The notes: generated by a model from the sequence alone, not told the origin. Numbered from the stretch's first letter, positions 47,430-59,249 are shown. The stretch: 64,000 bases of DNA from Monodelphis domestica (GCF_027887165.1 NC_077228.1:387008456-387072455), one strand, 5' to 3'. Translations and numbers: made by a program.

Positions 47430-48685
47430 ATGTTCTTTCCATTCTATTCAGAGCAGTCAAAGCATTATGAACTCCCTTCCATATTTTGGACATCTAAACA
47501 TAGCATTTGAGTAAGTTCCTATATTTAGTATTCTTTCTTATACTATTCTTTTGGAGAAGATGGAAAGAAAAGATGTGGATGGAAAGATGTTATTATGATT
47601 AGATGGATTGAGAACTTATTTGAAATGCTAGACTAAAAGAATGTTTTTAGTGAATCAGTTTCCAGTTAGCAGGAAGTTTCCAGTGGAGTACCCCAGGGAT
47701 CTGGACCCCTTAGAAGCTTAGTAGATACCACAAAATTAGCATATTCAAAACAGAATTCATTATCTTTTATCCCAAATTCATTCCTCCTTCAAACTTTCCT
47801 GTTTCTGCTGTGAGCATCATCATCCTTCCAGTGGCCAAGGTTCACAACCTTGGATACATCTTTTCCTCTCCCATAACTCCCATATTAATTGCTAAGTTTT
47901 GATGATTTTACTTCCAAAAAAACTTTTGTGGATACTCTTCTCTCTGCTCATTTTCTTAATTCAGGGCTTTATCATCAATATTTAATTATTTATTTATAAT
48001 TATTGTAATTATATTTATGTATTATTAATTATGATTAACTATTAAATTAATATTTAAATTTTAATAAGTCAATTAATATAGTTGTATTTCATCTAAGTTG
48101 AATTGATATACTATGAACATTTTGAATTCAACTGAAATTATAATTCCTTTCCTTTACAACATTCACAAAGCAAATAATGACACCAGGCAAAAAACCCCAA
48201 CCCAAGTGGTTTTTTGTGGATGTCTTCCCCCTCAGTAGTAAGTTAGGTTGTGCAAATACACAGTTCTTCCATCTTGACAAGTCCTCAGGGAAACTAACCA
48301 TGTGCAACTGAGCCTCTCTAAGGACTTGCTGCTGTTAGCAATAGGACATTTTCCATTCTCTTTGAAGGCAACATAAATTGAATACCTTTGAGAGAAGGTG
48401 ACTACAAAGGTCTTGAGATCTAACAAACTTTTCAAGGTAGTTTTAAGTTACAATTTCTTGGATTCATTAGCAGTTTAATTTTCCAAAAGATGATAAAAAA
48501 AATCATTGAGGATAAATTTTGCATTATTAGATGGCCTAAAAATATTCTGAGCTACCACTTTTTGTTTTAATTTGAGAAAGAATGGAAAAATGAGGACTAA
48601 TAAATGCACTTATTATTACAAATATATTAAAACTGAACCTTTGAAATAACATGGTGCCTGTTACAAGGGAATCACTTAAAAGACT
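47430..48685. other. No confidently named feature
   Basis: An L2-like piece is possible at 47740-47990 ('gtggccaaggttcacaacct'). 47970-48070 is a low-complexity TAAT-rich tract. No gene. Confidence 0.4.
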
Positions 48686-48689
48686 GATA

Positions 48690-49375
48690 TATATTAATTT
48701 AAGGTCGCCAAGGAATCAGCTATGTAATTCCTAAATGAAAAAACTCAAATCAGCCGTCAGCTTTTTTTTGGAGTTTAATTACAATAGGAGTAAGAAAGGA
48801 ATTAGAGATATAGAGAGAGAGAGAAAGGGGAGAGAAGGGAATAGGGCTTAAATACCCCTTCTGTTTAGGCTGGGCCAAAAGGCCCAAGCCCTTAGATAGC
48901 TGGGGCAAAGAAAAGAGATCAGTCCCTATTACTCACGTGTCCAAAATGGAGAAACAGTCTCAGAGGCCCCCACCTTCAGCTTCCTTCAGAGCAAGCCTCC
49001 TCAGAGCCCAGGACCCACACCGACCAAAAAACTCAATCCTCTCTCCCGAGTCTCCAGACCCTCCTATCTTTAAGGACACCATCCAAGTTGCCTCCCCTCA
49101 GTCCTCACATCTACCAATCACTCTTCATCAATTTCCCTGTCAATGGAGGCTCTCGCTTAACCCAGGACCGCCCAGAGGTTTCTGGCTTTTGCACATGTCT
49201 GTTGAAGGTCATATTTTTCAAATGATTAAATCTTTACTCTTTTGTTACAGCCCTTTTCTAAATCCTGTTAACTTGAGTATGGTAGAGATTGGAATAATTA
49301 AATTTTGATCTAGGCTGCAGCCCTTACTCAATCTTATTAGGACTGAATAGGGTGGAGTATCTCCATTGTATCAAT
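48690..49375 (-). mobile_element. Diverged family-A-like LTR, antisense
   Basis: Order of landmarks matches the antisense copy at 23.7 kb: 'ttaaggtcgccaaggaatc', a 'ggagtttaattacaatag' stretch, a GA tract, and near the right 'gaatagggtggagtatctcc' (compare 'gcagggtggagtaaatct'). Less similar than the other three copies, so it is an older or sister family. The 123-aa frame at 48937-49308 is not a gene. Confidence 0.5.
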
Positions 49376-49379
49376 TCTA

Positions 49380-49945
49380 AAATCAATCAAGACTCAAAGA
49401 AATTCCTGTTCTATGCTCAAGCATAGGTCAAAGTCCTTTCCATTGTTCAGCAAAGGGTTTCTGTCCTAAAGTAATCTTAAGAAGGGAAGAGAAAGGAACC
49501 TCCCATGCCAATGGAGTTCCCATTCCAACAGACTATCAGTAAGAAATTTTCCAAGTATGAAATATCCCAATGGTGAAATTTCCAACATTTATAAGTCTAA
49601 GGAAATTTGAGGTTTACAGCCTTTACACAAACAATATCTTGACTGAAAGAGAGATGTTTTTTCCCATTGATTAAAAATCTCAAACAAGTCAGAATAAAAG
49701 TAAACAAACAGATCTCTATGCAATTCCTGTTCATTGTACTATGAAGTACTTATGATTCCCATTTACACAGAGGAAAAGAGAAACATTAAGAACAAATTGC
49801 CTTAAATACCACATTAAGTTTTTCCTGTCTTTCTGTGTTCATAATCAAAGAACTGTAGAGGGAGAAGGGATTACAGTATCATAGGATTTATAGCTGGAAA
49901 TGACCTTAGAGATCTCAGAATCTCAGGGTTAGAACAGACCTGAGA
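49380..49945. other. No recognised feature
   Basis: Apart from a short MIR-related piece at 49865-49945 ('tagctggaaatgacctta'), nothing identified. Confidence 0.4.
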
Positions 49946-49949
49946 CCAA

Positions 49950-50090
49950 TTTATTCTTTTTAAAATTTAATTTAATTTTAACACCAATTCTGAATTCTCT
50001 TCCTCCCAACTTCCTCCTCTTATCCATTGAGAAAGTAAGAAAAACAAAACAAGTAAGTATATGTATGTGTATGTGCATATGTATATATAG
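49950..50090 (-). mobile_element. L1 3'UTR, antisense, left part
   Basis: 'tctgaattctcttcctccca' and 'ttatccattgagaaagtaag' are antisense L1 3'UTR. It resumes at about 50560. Confidence 0.6.
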
Positions 50091-50497
50091 TGCCTTTTAA
50101 AATAGCTCTGAACCCTGGGAGACTACATCTCCCAGCACCCTCTACCCCAACTTCCTCAGACACTTTCCACTTCCTTTGTGGGAGGTGTCTGAGAAGATAT
50201 AAAATGAAGGGAGTTTTGGCGCCTTTTCTAGAGAAGAGCCTTGCCCAGGCTAAGAGCCTTTGGTTCCCGCATACCTATGGGAGATCTAATTTTCTTTAAC
50301 TTTCCAGACCTTTATTTTCAGAGCAAAAATAAACCTATCTAAAGATCCATGAAGCCTGGCTCAATTTTAATTTAAATCCCTAGCATAATTATAGGCTAGA
50401 AGGAAAAACCTGGCCAATTTCATTATCGGGCTACCTGGAGCAGAAAGGGACCCCTGGCTACCTTCCCTTCCTTTCCCCCTTCATTTTCCCATCAACA
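50091..50497 (+). mobile_element. LTR-like insertion in an L1
   Basis: Starts TGCCTTTTAAAATAG. It has 'agaagatataaaatgaaggg' (TATA-like) and 'aaaaataaacctatctaaa' (polyadenylation-type), and ends near CCCATCAACA. Flanks ATAG/ATAA may be an imperfect 4-bp duplication. L1 wording lies on both sides. Bounds are approximate. Confidence 0.55.
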
Positions 50498-50559
50498 ATA
50501 AATAAATAAATAAATAAACAAACAAACAAATATATATCTATCTATATATCTATATATAT

Positions 50560-50695
50560 AAAGTAAAACAAATTCCTACATTATCCATATCCCAAGAAAT
50601 AAACGTGCTTTAATCTGCACTGAGTTTATCGGATCTCTATCTGGAGATGGAAAACAAGTTTTACCATGAGTCTTTTGGAATTGTGGTTAGATCCA
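50560..50695 (-). mobile_element. L1 3'UTR, antisense, right part
   Basis: 'acaaattcctacattatcca', 'gctttaatctgcactgagtt' and 'atgagtcttttggaattgtg'. Confidence 0.6.
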
Positions 50696-51185
50696 TCTAT
50701 TTTACTCATTGTCCGAAGTACTCATACTTTAACAGGAATTCCTTCTATAATGTCTTCGACAAATGGTTATCCAGTCAACATTTGAAGTCTTCCAATGAAG
50801 AGGAGGGAACTGACTACCTTCCAAGCCTGATTCATTAAACTTTCAGAGAGTGCCAGTGATTAGGAAGTTTTTCTTTTCAGAAGAAGTCTCTTGTCTACAG
50901 CTTCTACAACATTTCCCCTACTTTTGCAGTCTAAGACAAGCAGCAAAAGGCCATTTACTCTTCCATACATTAGTCCTTTAAATATTCAGTGAAACATAAT
51001 TTCTCACTATCTTCTCTTCTTCAAGCTAAAGAAATCCCAGACTTTCAACTGATCCTCATGGTGAGGTTTCTGGTCCCTTCATCATTCTGCCCATCCTCTA
51101 GATCACGGATATCCTTCCTAAGGTGTGGTGTTCAAAACTGAACAAATATTTCATTTCAAATGTGGTCTGACTAGGGCAGAGTACA
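50696..51185 (-). mobile_element. L3/CR1 LINE fragment, antisense
   Basis: 'ctaaggtgtggtgttcaaaa', 'caaatgtggtctgactaggg' and 'ggaagtttttcttttcag' are antisense L3/CR1 wording. Confidence 0.7.
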
Positions 51186-51384
51186 TTAAAAATATCAATA
51201 TTCTTATTCTAGATATTAGGTTTTACTGAAAAATATCCAGGTGTGTCAACTGATGTGATTTTTTTTTTGATGTAATTCTAATTTCTCCTTAGAATATGAG
51301 AGGTTAAGGGATAAAATTAGTCATTATTTTTATCACATCAGTTTCAGTTACAATTTAATCTTCACAATCAAGGAAGAGCTAAGT

Positions 51385-51642
51385 ACTTTCATTGTTACAA
51401 TCAGGGGGGAGCCAAATCCAATCTTTACAATCTCCCAGAAGTCCCTTAGTATTTCCCAAAATTCCCTTTTACTGCATCCTGGTGTTTTGTGTGATTGTAT
51501 TTAAGAGGCTGTAACTCCTCCCTCTTTCTTTTTTTTTTTTGGACCTGCGACCAGGCTGAATTTAGGCAGTTCTTTTACCCTAATTATTATTAATAAAACT
51601 TTAAAATTGTAAGACTTAGTTATTGAATATTAATTTTAAAAC
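51385..51642 (+). mobile_element. LTR-like fragment
   Basis: 'cccagaagtcccttagtatt' parallels 'cccagaagtccttggtagtt' in the LTR at 63052. A TATA-like 'tgtatttaagaggc' and an 'attaataaaactttaaaatt' signal follow. Ends not resolved. Confidence 0.5.
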
Positions 51643-51812
51643 TCACTCTTAGAATCAATATTGTATATTGGTTCCAAGACAGAAGAACCGTGAGTTAAGT
51701 GACTTGCACAGGGTCACACAGCTGGGAAGGCTCTGAGACCACATTTGAAGGAAAGATTTCCCATCTCTGGGTCTGTTTCTTAATTCACTGAGCCACCTAG
51801 CTGCCCTGCAGT
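51643..51812 (-). repeat. Marsupial CORE-SINE, reverse copy
   Basis: 'cttagaatcaatattgtata', 'gtgacttgcacagggtcaca' and 'gagccacctagctgccc'. Confidence 0.85.
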
Positions 51813-52084
51813 AGTGACATTATTTCTTTGATTCTCCTCTTTTCCCTAACATAGTCAAAAAATCTTATTAAAAAATGGCCTTAGCATTCATCACAAACCT
51901 CAGCTCATTCTTGAGCTTTAGCATTTCTAATACTTACAGAATCTGGATTTTTTTAAAAATTGTATTCATCCTCAGATAAGTAAAAGTTAAAAAACAAAAA
52001 GGTAAAAGTCCTTTCTTTTACCTTCTATACTTATCTTTAAAAATCTGATTTGGTCAATGAGTCCCTTGTGTAGCCACATCAGTC

Positions 52085-52165
52085 TCTCTTAAAAAAAAAA
52101 ACAAACCCAAAACTAAACCCTTATGTTCACTGTTAGAAATGATACTAAGTATTGGTTCTATTGTT
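52085..52165 (-). repeat. CORE-SINE 3' fragment, reverse
   Basis: 'aaacccttatgttcactgtt' and 'gatactaagtattggttc'. Cut short by the L1 at 52166. Confidence 0.65.
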
Positions 52166-52769
52166 GGTGTGTGCACTAGGGTGATCATTTAGAGTCTACA
52201 TCCCCAGTCATATCCCCATGAACCCATGTGATCAAGCAGTTGTTTTTCTTCTGTATTTCTACTCCTATAGTTCTTTCACTGGATGTGGATAGTGTTCTTT
52301 CTCATAAATTCCTCTGAATTGTCCTGGATCATTGCATTGCTGCTAGTAGAGAAGTCTATCACATTCGATTATACCACAGTGTATCAGTCTCTCTGTATAA
52401 TGTTCTCCTGGTTCCGCTCCTTTTACTTTGCATCAATTCCTGGAGGTTGTTCGAGTTCACATTGAATTCCTCCAGTTCATTATTCCTTTGGGCACAATAG
52501 TATTCCATCACCAACATATTCCATAATTTGTTCAGCCATTCTCCAATTGAAGGGCATCCCCTCGTTTTCCAATTTTTTTTGCCACCACAGAGCGCAGCTA
52601 TGAATATTCTTGTACAAGTCTTTTTCCTTATTATCTCTTTGGGGTACAAACCCAGCAGTGCTATGGCTGGATCAAAGGGCAGACAATCTTTTAGTGCCCT
52701 TTGGGCATGGTTGCAAATTGCCTTCCAGAATGGTTGGATCAATTCACAACACCACCAGGAACGGAGTTA
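52166..52769 (-). mobile_element. 5'-truncated L1, antisense (same subfamily as 29.2 kb)
   Basis: The minus strand encodes the ORF2 C-terminus: PFWKAICNHAQRALKDCL, PFDPAIALLGLYPKEI, CTRIFIAAL, RGCPSIGEWLNKLWN, then RTLYRETDTLWYN. One frame shift or stop is present. It meets a second L1 head to head at about 52770. Confidence 0.85.
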
Positions 52770-53335
52770 TTTGTACAGAAATATTTACAGTGGCTCTTTT
52801 TATCAGGACAAAGAATTGGAAATTGAGGGGATGCCCATCCACTGGGGAATGACTGAACAAGTTGTAGCATATGGTTGTGATGGAATACTCTTATGCTGTA
52901 AGAAATGATGAAGAGAATTGTTTCAGAAAAACCTGGGAAGATTTAAGTGAACTGATACAAAGTGAAGTGAGTAGAACTGGGATAACATTGTACACAGTAA
53001 CAGAAATATTGTATTGATGAGTTACTTGAAAGACTCTGTTACTCTGATCAACACAATGATCCAAGACAATTCCAAAGGACTCATATGGAAAATGCTATTC
53101 ACCATAACTGATGAATGCTTAAGTGTAGTTTGAAGCATACTTTTTTCATGTTCTTTATTTTTCTTTTTGTGTATATGTGTACATTTTCTTTTGGAACATG
53201 GCTATTATGAAAATATATTTTGCATGTTTCACATTTTTAATGAATAAATTGCATGCCTGCATTGGTGAAGTGAGGAAGGGACAAGGAGAAAATTTGTAAC
53301 TCATAATTTAAAAAATGAATCTTAAAAAACTTAAA
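52770..53335 (+). mobile_element. L1 3' end, sense (different subfamily)
   Basis: The plus strand reads from ORF2 C-terminus wording (KNWKLRGCPSTGE) through 'actgaacaagttgtagcata', then the 3'UTR 'gtagtttgaagcatactttt' and 'ttcttttggaacatggctat', to 'atgaataaattgcatgcc'. It overlaps, in ORF2 position, the antisense copy next to it, so the pair is two insertions rather than one inverted element. Confidence 0.8.
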
Positions 53336-53554
53336 AAGGTAATTGGGAAATATTTAACAAAATAGAAGTATGTTCTAGAAAAAAGGCTATAAGTTGCAGA
53401 GAAGGTGTTGACTTTCATTACTGGTAGAGAGGGGGTTTCCTCATCTTGGAATTCCCCACCCCAATGAAATCACAGGTCTAGTCTTCTTCATAGACCCTAA
53501 TATGGAAGGGAGATTGGATAAAAATATCTGATTTTTATATAATGCATTAAAGTT

Positions 53555-53725
53555 TGTAAAATGCTTTGAATGAATTGTCTAATTTGTGTCACAGTAACCT
53601 TATGAGATAGTTACTCTAGTTGTATTCATTTTACAGTTGATGAAAATGGGGCTCAGAGAGGTTGAAGGATTTGCTTATGGTCACAGTAATTCTACTTTAG
53701 GATTTGAACTCAGGTTTTTCTTACT
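53555..53725 (+). repeat. MIR-like fragment
   Basis: 'aagtttgtaaaatgctttga' and 'aggatttgaactcaggtttt'. Confidence 0.65.
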
Positions 53726-54600
53726 TAAGTCCATCATGCCTCTGAAGAATCTCTTGTCCAGTCCTTTCATTTTATAAAAAAACGGAGACTCAGAAAGGTA
53801 GAAAGGATTTAGTCTCAATACTAGCAGGAATGGATCTAAGATTAGAACTAAGGTTTCCTGATTTCTGATTCTGTGGTTCATTCCCCCATGTGGAAGGGAA
53901 AAATTATAAGGCATGCAAAAGGACAGAAGCTGGAGGTTGGTCAGCTGTTAATCAAAGGAAGATTCCATTTGGAAGGTTACAGGGAAACAGTTGAAGACAA
54001 GAGCCAACTGCTGACTGATTTCTGGACTTCTTGGCTGATGGTGGTGACTTTGAAGGAAGAAGCTGGGTTTATCTCTGGGACTTGGGATAATCAAGTTGGA
54101 GGTGGCCTGGCTGATTGGAAGGCAGAAGAATGATAATAGTCCATATATCTCTCTCTGACTTGCTCTGTTTCATGCTAGTGATAGAATTGCCATTTCTCTC
54201 AATATCCTCCAACCTAAGGCTCACTGTAGATAATAGGGAAACCTCCAACCCTCTTACCTCCATTCTCTACCCTTTCCTGTCTTCCCCAAATAAACCCCTT
54301 ACTTGAGATAAAAGAAGATAAAGACCATGCCATTTGAAACATCATAGCTCACCCTGACTGATTTAGAAAATCCAAAGAAGAACAGGGGAAGGGGAAGCTG
54401 AAGGGAAGCAGAGGGGAGGAAGAGAGGCTGGAAGAGGGAGGAAGAGAGGTATAGAGGGAGGAGGGTAGGCAAAAGTAAGATAGCTGCCTGATCTATTAGT
54501 TGTCAAGTACCCATCAAATGTACCCCCTCAATATTATCTATTACAATTTGGCACCTCAGACTGACTGAACTTTACAATCTCCAAAAATAACAACAAGATG
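53726..54600. other. No recognised gene; purine tract
   Basis: 54380-54480 is a G/A-rich polypurine stretch. The frame at 53873-54133 has no domain. Nothing else identified. Confidence 0.45.
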
Positions 54601-54611
54601 TTCAAGCAAGT

Positions 54612-55250
54612 GCTCTGTGGGGTAGTTGTATTGGCAGCCATTATGGGTTATTGGATTTATAACATCCTATACAGTAAAATGACCACCATGATTGTAGATT
54701 CGGTTGAATACCTTGGCAACACCACGATGTTCATATTACAGATGCCATTCTAAAAAGAAACTGTTATCTGGCAGATTTTAACACAGGTTGATATCATTTC
54801 CATGGCTGCTATACAGACACTGACTTATCTGAAGAACATCTATAGAGTTATGATTCCCAAAGAAACAGCTAAGATAATGTTGGTGGATACTAACTTGGAA
54901 ACCATATTTGAAGAATTTATCAAGGCAAAAGGGCTAGACTAGATTAAGGACAAGAACAATGGCCAGGCAAATAGTGCACCCAAAGAAAAAGACAGAAAGG
55001 CAAAAAACCCCCAAAGTCTAATGCACAGGGAAATGACAGTGACAAGGACACTAAGTCAACTAGAGAACCTGAGAACATTTTTCTACTAAAGGATGTTACC
55101 AAGTTATTAAGTACAGCTGGTGTGTAACATTCAAAGGTGCATAAACAGTTTACAACCCAAGAGCTTGATTCCTTGAATAAATGGGTGCCAAAATTTATCC
55201 ATCAACCCTACTGAGTGTCAGTAGGCACTTTAAAAAATAAACAAACAAAA
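54612..55250 (+). pseudogene. Possible processed pseudogene, parent unknown
   Basis: An ATG at 54600-54602 opens a frame MFKQVLCGVVVLAAIMGYWI (one membrane-like helix) that stops after about 50 codons at about 54753. The same frame then continues KETVIWQILTQV to KAKGLD, and after frame shifts APKEKDRKAK to LLKDVTKLLSTAGV. The sequence has coding-like order without introns, several stops or shifts, and an A-rich 'taaaaaataaacaaacaaaa' end. That is the pattern of a decayed retrocopy. I do not recognise the parent gene, and it could be chance or an ERV relic. Confidence 0.3.
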
Positions 55251-55254
55251 CTAG

Positions 55255-55480
55255 GACTTTATTTGTAACAGATGTTATTGCAGAGATGGCAAGTCATCCC
55301 AATTAAAAAAGGGCCCAGTGCAAATTCCTTGCATCTTAGGAGCCCATTTATTTTTCTAGGCCATTAGGGTAACATTTAGGAACTTACTACTATGTTTTGT
55401 GGAATTGAAAAAAAATTGCTTTGCTTTCACAAGATAAACCATTTCTTCTATTCTTGGTGAAATGAGGACCATTATAGACG
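55255..55480. other. No recognised feature
   Basis: Short unassigned stretch. Confidence 0.4.
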
Positions 55481-55625
55481 CATTAGATATAGTGGATAGT
55501 CCTCTGGCATTAGAGTCAAAAATACTTGGGTAAGAGTCACACAATAGCTGTGTGATTATGAACATGCCACTTACCACTCTGTGCCTCAGGGAACTCTTAA
55601 GAATCTGAATTGAGAGCTATTGTTG
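55481..55625 (+). repeat. THER1-like SINE fragment
   Basis: 'agatatagtggatagtcctc', 'gagtcacacaatagctgtg' and 'ccactctgtgcctcag'. Confidence 0.65.
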
Positions 55626-55728
55626 ATTTGTACTGGCATGGGAGTTTCTTCCTTGGGAGTCCCCTATACCAATGAAACCACAGATCTGAATAAAACACAT
55701 CCAATTTTCTTTTATTTTAGTATTTATC

Positions 55729-57694
55729 TTTATTATCAAATTTACGTTATGATTACTTTATAGCTACAACAATACCAAGTCATCAGAGACAAATAACTGC
55801 AGCTTACAAACATCTGCAGTTGTGTATTCTCTGGAAGCATCCTAGGAGAAAGACTGACAGTGGCTATGGCTGAGGCAGGAGAAAGGAAAGGAATGACGGG
55901 AGAGTCAGGCAGCTCACAACCTCCAGCCTTTCTGATAAACAATCTAGGTGAAGGCTTGGGGTGAAAGCAGCCACCCAGGGATCTCCTCTCTTTGTAGGAT
56001 AAGGAGCTTATAGACCCTACAGAGGGAGGCACAATGTTGGCCAGTTGCCTGCCTTTATTCTATAGGCGTGTCAACTACACATAGGTAACAGGGCTCCTCT
56101 GCACCCTTTCCTGGGCTACTGACAACCCAATATATAGGGAGGAATGGGAACACCAGCAATGAAACACATGAGACTGTGCATGTCAAAGTGCTTTGCAACT
56201 TTAAAGTGTTATATATTTTTAAGCTAATAAATTCTCTCCTTCCATACCTGCAAGATCTTTTCTATTTAGGGGTACACCAAGGGTTCTAGCCCAGTGTGGC
56301 CTCTGGGGAGCTATTCAAGTTCAGCACCGTGTTAAGATTTTCTTAAAGTTATGGACCTCTTTGAGGATTGGTCTAGAAATTCTTTTGATGGATGGATAGC
56401 TATTTGCCCTGTCAGTGGTGTCTACATCATTCTATCAATTGGGCAAAAGGACTGTGCTATGAAGAAGGATATACCCTACATACAGAAATCAAGAATATTT
56501 TACAATTAAGGAGATTTAACACATAGTTCTGAAAAGTTATTTTCCTCCTTTGTTTGTTAGAATGTAAAGTTAATCTTATGCAACTAAGAATGAATTTGCT
56601 CTATTCGAAAATTAGGTATGGGTCAAAGATAACAATCTCATAATTTTTGTACCTTCTACTTTTTTTTTCTCAAAAATATGGAAGGCAGGAAAGAAGACAG
56701 GCCAGTAGGCAAGAAGGCAGTAAGAGAAGAAAGAAATTCTCCCATGATATTGCATATTCACAGAATGGCACATGGACATATATTCATTAAGAGACAGCAG
56801 CATTCACAATATCATCGAGCCTATGCTTCAGTCCAGGCATGTTAGAATTGAATCTGGTATGGCACAATGTGAGAAAGGGAAGATGGTGTAACTTTTAGCG
56901 TGTTTAAATGTTCTGACACTATGAAAGTGTTTGCAATGAGATCATAGGTTTGAAACAAAAATTTCTGACAAGCTGATTCAGAGTTAAGGAATAATTCTTA
57001 AATCTGTTTTCCTTCAATATATATTTATGGTCCTCTATACTAGATTCTTTCCTCCCTAGATGGCTTGGATAAGCACACAAAAATGAAAATTCTTCTTCAA
57101 ATGAGAAAACTCATAATGATGGAGCCCTGCGAAGCACTAGAAAGGAACCCAAAGGAAGAATTTGTTTGAATGCAGCTGAGGAAAAAAGCTTATAGTACTC
57201 CTTGTCACCAAATAAGCTTTGGGACAAATGAATCACTTAAATAGGGCTCACATTCTACTTTGTCTATCAGGTTGGCTGAGATAGGATGTGTGATTTAGCC
57301 CTATCCAACATCTGTTTTTGGTTCCTTACTGTTCCAGGAAACAAACTGAATGAAAAATACACTCTAAGATACAAAATGGAGACCCTTACATGAGAGTTTG
57401 TACCTTCTACCTTTATGTTCCAGTAATTGGATTCTTTAATCATTGCCTAGAAAGAAGAAAGGGAGATTCATTAAAAAAAGAAAATGTTTTTGACAAATCT
57501 AAATCAGATGTGACACGAAAACACAAAAATGACAGGCAAAGAAAGTCACATGATATTTGTGAAATACATATCCATGATGGCAGTAATTTTGCTATGATAT
57601 ATGATAGATGAGCTTAAAGTGAAAATCACAAAACCTGATGGGTGAGGGTCCTGTCTCCAAATCACCAAGATCCTAAAGGAGGAATGGTGGAATG
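55729..57694 (-). other. MCM9: Probable MCM9 3' untranslated region
   Basis: The roughly 2 kb after the MCM9 stop contains no repeat that I recognise, in contrast to nearly all other intervals of this size in the window. On the minus strand a poly(A) signal AATAAA lies at 55729-55734 and a second at 55711-55716, in AT-rich sequence. This spacing is plausible for a 3'UTR. The end is an inference; no transcript evidence is available, and a nearer cleavage site cannot be excluded. Confidence 0.45.
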
Positions 57695-59249
57695 CTACCA
57701 TTTGGGATTCTTTCTCATTTCTTTTTCCCAATCAAAATCTAACACATCATCATCATCATCCTCTAGTTCTGTTAAATTGAAGAGAGAGTTTCCTGAAACA
57801 ACGGCTTTCTCTCCAGCCTCATCCAATTGAAAAGTTTTCCTTCTGCCAAGGGCGCCAGCTGAGCCTGTAGGAAGAGGGCTGGGGGCTCCCTCGCCAGAGT
57901 TTGTGTTGACAGGAGGGGGTGGGCTCCCCGATTTGGATTCAGAAGGGCCAGTAAAGGAGAAGCTTGCTAATTTAGCTAATGTAGATGCTTGAATCTTCCT
58001 TTTAGGGTTGGACAAATCTTCCTTTTTCTCTCTCTTGCCAGCAGAGAGCTGATGGTCAGCCTGGTTTTCCATTCCAGATTTAGGGAGAGTGACTGGGCTG
58101 GATTCTTTTGCCTTCTCTTTCTTTTGTGGCTGTTCTGCCACCTCCCTAGTCTCATTGGGCACTGGCTCTACTGACCTTTGGCTCCCAGCACTAGATCCTG
58201 GATTTTTTGGACCCTTCTTGGAGCATCTTTCTTCTTCCTTTGGTAGTCCTTCGTTTGTTCTGTGGCTGGCAATCCTAGGAAGTGTCGCTGAAGTTTTACA
58301 TGTGGCAGGAGGAGGAACATGGTGATTGTTTCCAGAAGAGTGGGTCAACTTTGACTTGTGTTTGAAAGTAAACCTGGCCAGCTTAGTCAATGGGGGCCCC
58401 CCATCATCACTCCCATGGTGAGGGTCACTGCTTTCTACCTCATCCTCAGATTTGTGTCTCTTTTTCATGGCAGATGCCAGACTTTCCTCTGGAGGACTAC
58501 TCTGCAAGGGGGTTTGGTGAGGAGGATGAGGGACAGCTAAACTGGAGTCTGAGTTTAACATTTCCCCAGCTCCTGCAGCAGAAGGAAGAGGCAAAATAAC
58601 CTGGGAGGTTGGCGCATTTTTAGAGAACTCCTGGGATTTCTGCCGCCTCTTAGGGACATGCTGAGTAATAATTGAGTCAGGCCCTTTTGAAGATGTTGTT
58701 TTCTCAGTCACTGTTTCTGACTGGTTGGGGTTTTTTTTAGCAAAATGAAAAGGTCTTTCAAGCTTTGATGGAACAGCTGTATTATTGGCTTCTCCTGGAA
58801 GCTGGCCAGTTTGTGCTTTGCTTCTTTGGTTTGATCCTCTTTTTCCTTTACTGTGGTATTTGTCACTGGGTGTTGTCAAAACCATGTTGTTCTTGGTCAC
58901 CTTGGGAATAGGAGATATAGTCAAGTCATCTTCAGAATCTATGGGCTCACTTGTCAAGGAGTCAAACCAATTCAAGCTGGTATCTCTGTCCTTCTGGTTA
59001 GAATTACCAGGGGTTTCTGTCGTCTTTTTACTTGTCCCCTGACTTGATGGGGACCTGAAGTGTGCCTCATTCTTGGTGTTTTCTCTAACAGAGGAGGTCT
59101 CTCCATTACAGTTGGCTTCTTGTTGTTCAGAAGGGTTACGTTGGGATATGTGTCCTGCTTTTTCCATCCAATCATTTCCCAAAGACCCACAAGCAGTTTC
59201 TACATCCATCTCTCCAGGCTGTGACAAGAGTGAATTTTGATTCTTTAGT
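57695..59249 (-). CDS. MCM9: MCM9, terminal coding exon (C-terminal tail)
   Basis: Last coding exon of MCM9, the hexameric DNA helicase that works with MCM8 in homologous recombination, crosslink repair, meiosis and mismatch repair. The minus-strand frame stays open for about 517 codons, from a splice acceptor (tttcttcctcccag, AG at 59250-59251) to a TAG/TGA-type stop at 57695-57697. The first base completes a split Arg codon from exon 62470-62615. The protein then starts LKNQNSLLSQPG. This exon encodes only the disordered tail, not the AAA+ core. I identify it by matches to remembered mammalian MCM9: LNWFDSL (about residue 90 of the exon), KLARFTFKHKSK (about 287), KLASFSFTGPSES (about 423) and RRKTFQL followed by SLFNLTELE and a DFDWEKEMRK end. 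The tail is known in the literature for nuclear localisation and RAD51-linked motifs; which residues do this here is inferred. An acidic run of five Asp near residue 495 comes from an ATC/GAT triplet tract. The frame has no breaks, so the gene looks functional. Confidence 0.93.
57746..57761. repeat. MCM9: ATC triplet tract coding Asp in MCM9
   Basis: CATCATCATCATCATC on the plus strand, read as Asp codons on the minus strand, gives the five-Asp run in the MCM9 tail. Confidence 0.95.

Noticed and set aside
48937-49308. 123-aa frame with many Pro and Ser
   Set aside because: Lies in an antisense LTR relic.
52166-53335. A single L1 with a twin-priming inversion
   Set aside because: Both parts cover the same ORF2 end and differ in wording, which one inverted element would not give.
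57989-59047. Several plus-strand frames of 60-85 aa
   Set aside because: Shadows of the MCM9 terminal exon.
59228-59230. Start codon for the long minus-strand frame
   Set aside because: The codon is TTG (Leu) and the frame extends upstream to a splice acceptor, so it is internal to MCM9 and not a start.
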